NCBI GenBank assembly: GCA_017646555.1
Contig: JAGCMG010000033.1
Location: 1 to 6,688 of the forward strand
Length of the DNA stretch: 6,688 nucleotides
Direction of reading: 5' to 3'
From: Clostridia bacterium
Lineage (GTDB): Bacteria; Bacillota; Clostridia; Christensenellales; Borkfalkiaceae
Of the stretch, positions 5,550 through 6,688 are shown one piece after another. The position numbers were made by a program, and so were the translations under genes. The notes under the pieces were generated by a model, which saw only the letters and a program-made list of their open reading frames with translations, was not told where the DNA came from and made no database searches. Numbering within the stretch: position 1 is the first letter of the stretch; each line of letters begins with the position of its first letter.

Positions 5550-6688
5550 ATGACTAAAAATTCACTATTTTGCAAGGGAAAATCATACTTTTTTATCGGT
5601 ATAGGAGGGGTCAATATGAGTGCCCTTGCCATGCACTTAAAACGGCAAGATTTTTACGTTTTTGGCTCTGATATCGCTAAAAATGAGTTCGTTTTCAAAC
5701 TTCAACAAGAAAATATAAAAATTTTCGACCACCATAGTCCTGAAAATGTTGTCGGTGCTGACGTTGTCGTTTATAACTCTGCTATCCCCGAAAATTCGCC
5801 CGAATTAGTTGAAGCAAAACGGCGCAATTTAACGATAATTAAACGAAGTGAACTGTTAAACGAAGTACTTTCAAATTATAAAAATGTAATCGCTATTTCC
5901 GGTACGCACGGTAAAACCACGACCACTGCTATGATTGCTGAAATATTTTTAAAAACTAAACCCATTACGGCTTTCGTCGGTGGTGAAAGTTATTCGTTTG
6001 GAAATTTTAATTACGCTACAAGTGATACGGCTATTACTGAAGCGTGTGAATTTGAAAAAAATCTATTAGATATTCACCCCACAGTATCCGTTATATTAAA
6101 CCTTGACCGTGACCATTTAGACACTTATCAAAACAAAGAAGAAATGGTTGAAACCTTTGCGCGCTTTTCTAATAATTCAATTAAAATCGTCAATAAAAGC
6201 GATAGCGCTTGCTTACCCTTAAAAGCCGATATAACTTTTGGTTTTGATACAAAGTGTAACTTTTACGCTAAAAATATTATCGAAACTAAATACGGTATAA
6301 GTTTTTCGGTTTTTAAAAACGGAAAAAGTTTAGGAAAAATCAAACTTAAATTAAACGGCAAACACAACGCCTTAAACGCCCTTAGTGCAATTGCAGTTGC
6401 AGACTTATACGATTTACCGTTAAAAACCGTAAAATCGGCCCTAAAGGATTTTAAAGGCGTAAAACGACGCAACGAATTTATCGGTCAAATAAACAAATGT
6501 GATTTTTACGCCGATTACGCGCATCACCCAACTGAAATTAGCGTGAGCCTAAATGCGTTAAGAAAAAAACTAAAAGGCAAAACTTTAATAATATTTCAAC
6601 CACATACTTATTCGCGAACAAAATTTTTACTTAACGAATTCGTTGATAGTTTAAATTGTGGTTTAGATATTGCTATATATAAAACCTA
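5550..6688 (+). CDS. murC: UDP-N-acetylmuramate--L-alanine ligase, partial (3' end outside window)
   Basis: Cytosolic Mur ligase that uses ATP to join L-alanine to UDP-MurNAc, the first peptide step of peptidoglycan synthesis. The visible 379 residues are open to the window edge; the family is about 450-460, so some 80 residues are missing. In order: nucleotide-sugar domain with FIGIGGVNMSALA at 15-27 and GSD at 39-41; NSAIPENSPE at 76-85; P-loop GTHGKTTT at 118-125; EACE at 164-167 and NLDRDHLD at 184-191 (the latter with the metal-site His); HNALNA at 272-277; then the start of the C-terminal domain with DYAHHP at 322-327 and QPHTYSRTK at 350-358. EACE plus DYAHHPTE mark MurC rather than MurD, E or F. 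The start is forced: TAA at 5544-5546 is in frame just upstream, and no other ATG, GTG or TTG precedes the GIGG motif. No Shine-Dalgarno site is present before this ATG, unlike the neighbouring genes. Confidence 0.95.
   Translation, partial: MTKNSLFCKGKSYFFIGIGGVNMSALAMHLKRQDFYVFGSDIAKNEFVFKLQQENIKIFDHHSPENVVGADVVVYNSAIPENSPELVEAKRRNLTIIKRSELLNEVLSNYKNVIAISGTHGKTTTTAMIAEIFLKTKPITAFVGGESYSFGNFNYATSDTAITEACEFEKNLLDIHPTVSVILNLDRDHLDTYQNKEEMVETFARFSNNSIKIVNKSDSACLPLKADITFGFDTKCNFYAKNIIETKYGISFSVFKNGKSLGKIKLKLNGKHNALNALSAIAVADLYDLPLKTVKSALKDFKGVKRRNEFIGQINKCDFYADYAHHPTEISVSLNALRKKLKGKTLIIFQPHTYSRTKFLLNEFVDSLNCGLDIAIYKT

Noticed and set aside
5601..5618. Strong Shine-Dalgarno-like AGGAGGGG followed five bases later by an ATG at 5616, inside murC
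   Set aside because: These codons encode the conserved GIGG nucleotide-binding motif. Starting at 5616 would remove that motif, so the match arises from codon content. Weak internal initiation cannot be excluded.
6263..6472. Minus-strand frame inside murC
   Set aside because: Antisense to a conserved Mur ligase region with no supporting signals.

Overview
The window is AT-rich, densely packed bacterial DNA. It carries two partial and five complete protein genes with a recognised family, plus one short gene that is easy to miss. Gene content points to a Gram-positive, low-GC lineage, most likely a Clostridia-type Firmicute. The signs are SpoVG, a short DtxR-type regulator beside feoA, a FeoB-associated Cys-rich membrane peptide, purine-rich Shine-Dalgarno sites and canonical sigma-A promoters. 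The genus cannot be named from this sequence alone. No mobile element, CRISPR array, tRNA or rRNA was seen, and no stretch over 300 bases lacks a gene.

Layout. (1) Bases 1-1885, plus strand: the 3' part of a UDP-galactopyranose mutase gene (glf), then after 2 bases a family-4 glycosyltransferase, closed by a hairpin terminator at 1887-1911. This looks like the tail of a surface-glycan operon. (2) Bases 1925-4579, minus strand: an iron(II) uptake operon read feoA, feoB, then a 55-residue Cys-rich membrane peptide. It ends at the same hairpin, so that terminator is bidirectional. (3) Bases 4487-4699: a control region with two divergent promoters. The feo promoter is a perfect consensus match (TTGACA, 17 bp, TATAAT). 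Two copies of the inverted repeat GTTAGC-N4-GCTAAC lie just downstream of it. The other promoter drives a short DtxR-family gene at 4700-5065. (4) Bases 5088-5411: a second bidirectional terminator, then spoVG on the minus strand. (5) Bases 5412-5549: a divergent promoter region with T-tracts phased at about 10 bp. (6) Bases 5550-6688: murC on the plus strand, running off the window and apparently without a Shine-Dalgarno site.

How the parts may work together. FeoB is the ferrous iron transporter, FeoA its small SH3-like partner, and the Cys-rich peptide a likely membrane accessory. The divergent DtxR-like protein keeps the Met/Cys/Glu/His metal ligands of iron-sensing DtxR. It is the natural candidate to bind the two inverted repeats and shut off feo when iron is plentiful. 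spoVG and murC share a promoter region and both relate to envelope or developmental processes. glf and the glycosyltransferase probably build a galactofuranose-containing glycan. Most of the window is ordinary housekeeping and uptake content. The points most worth following up are the feo operator arrangement, the minimal iron regulator and the probable leaderless murC message.
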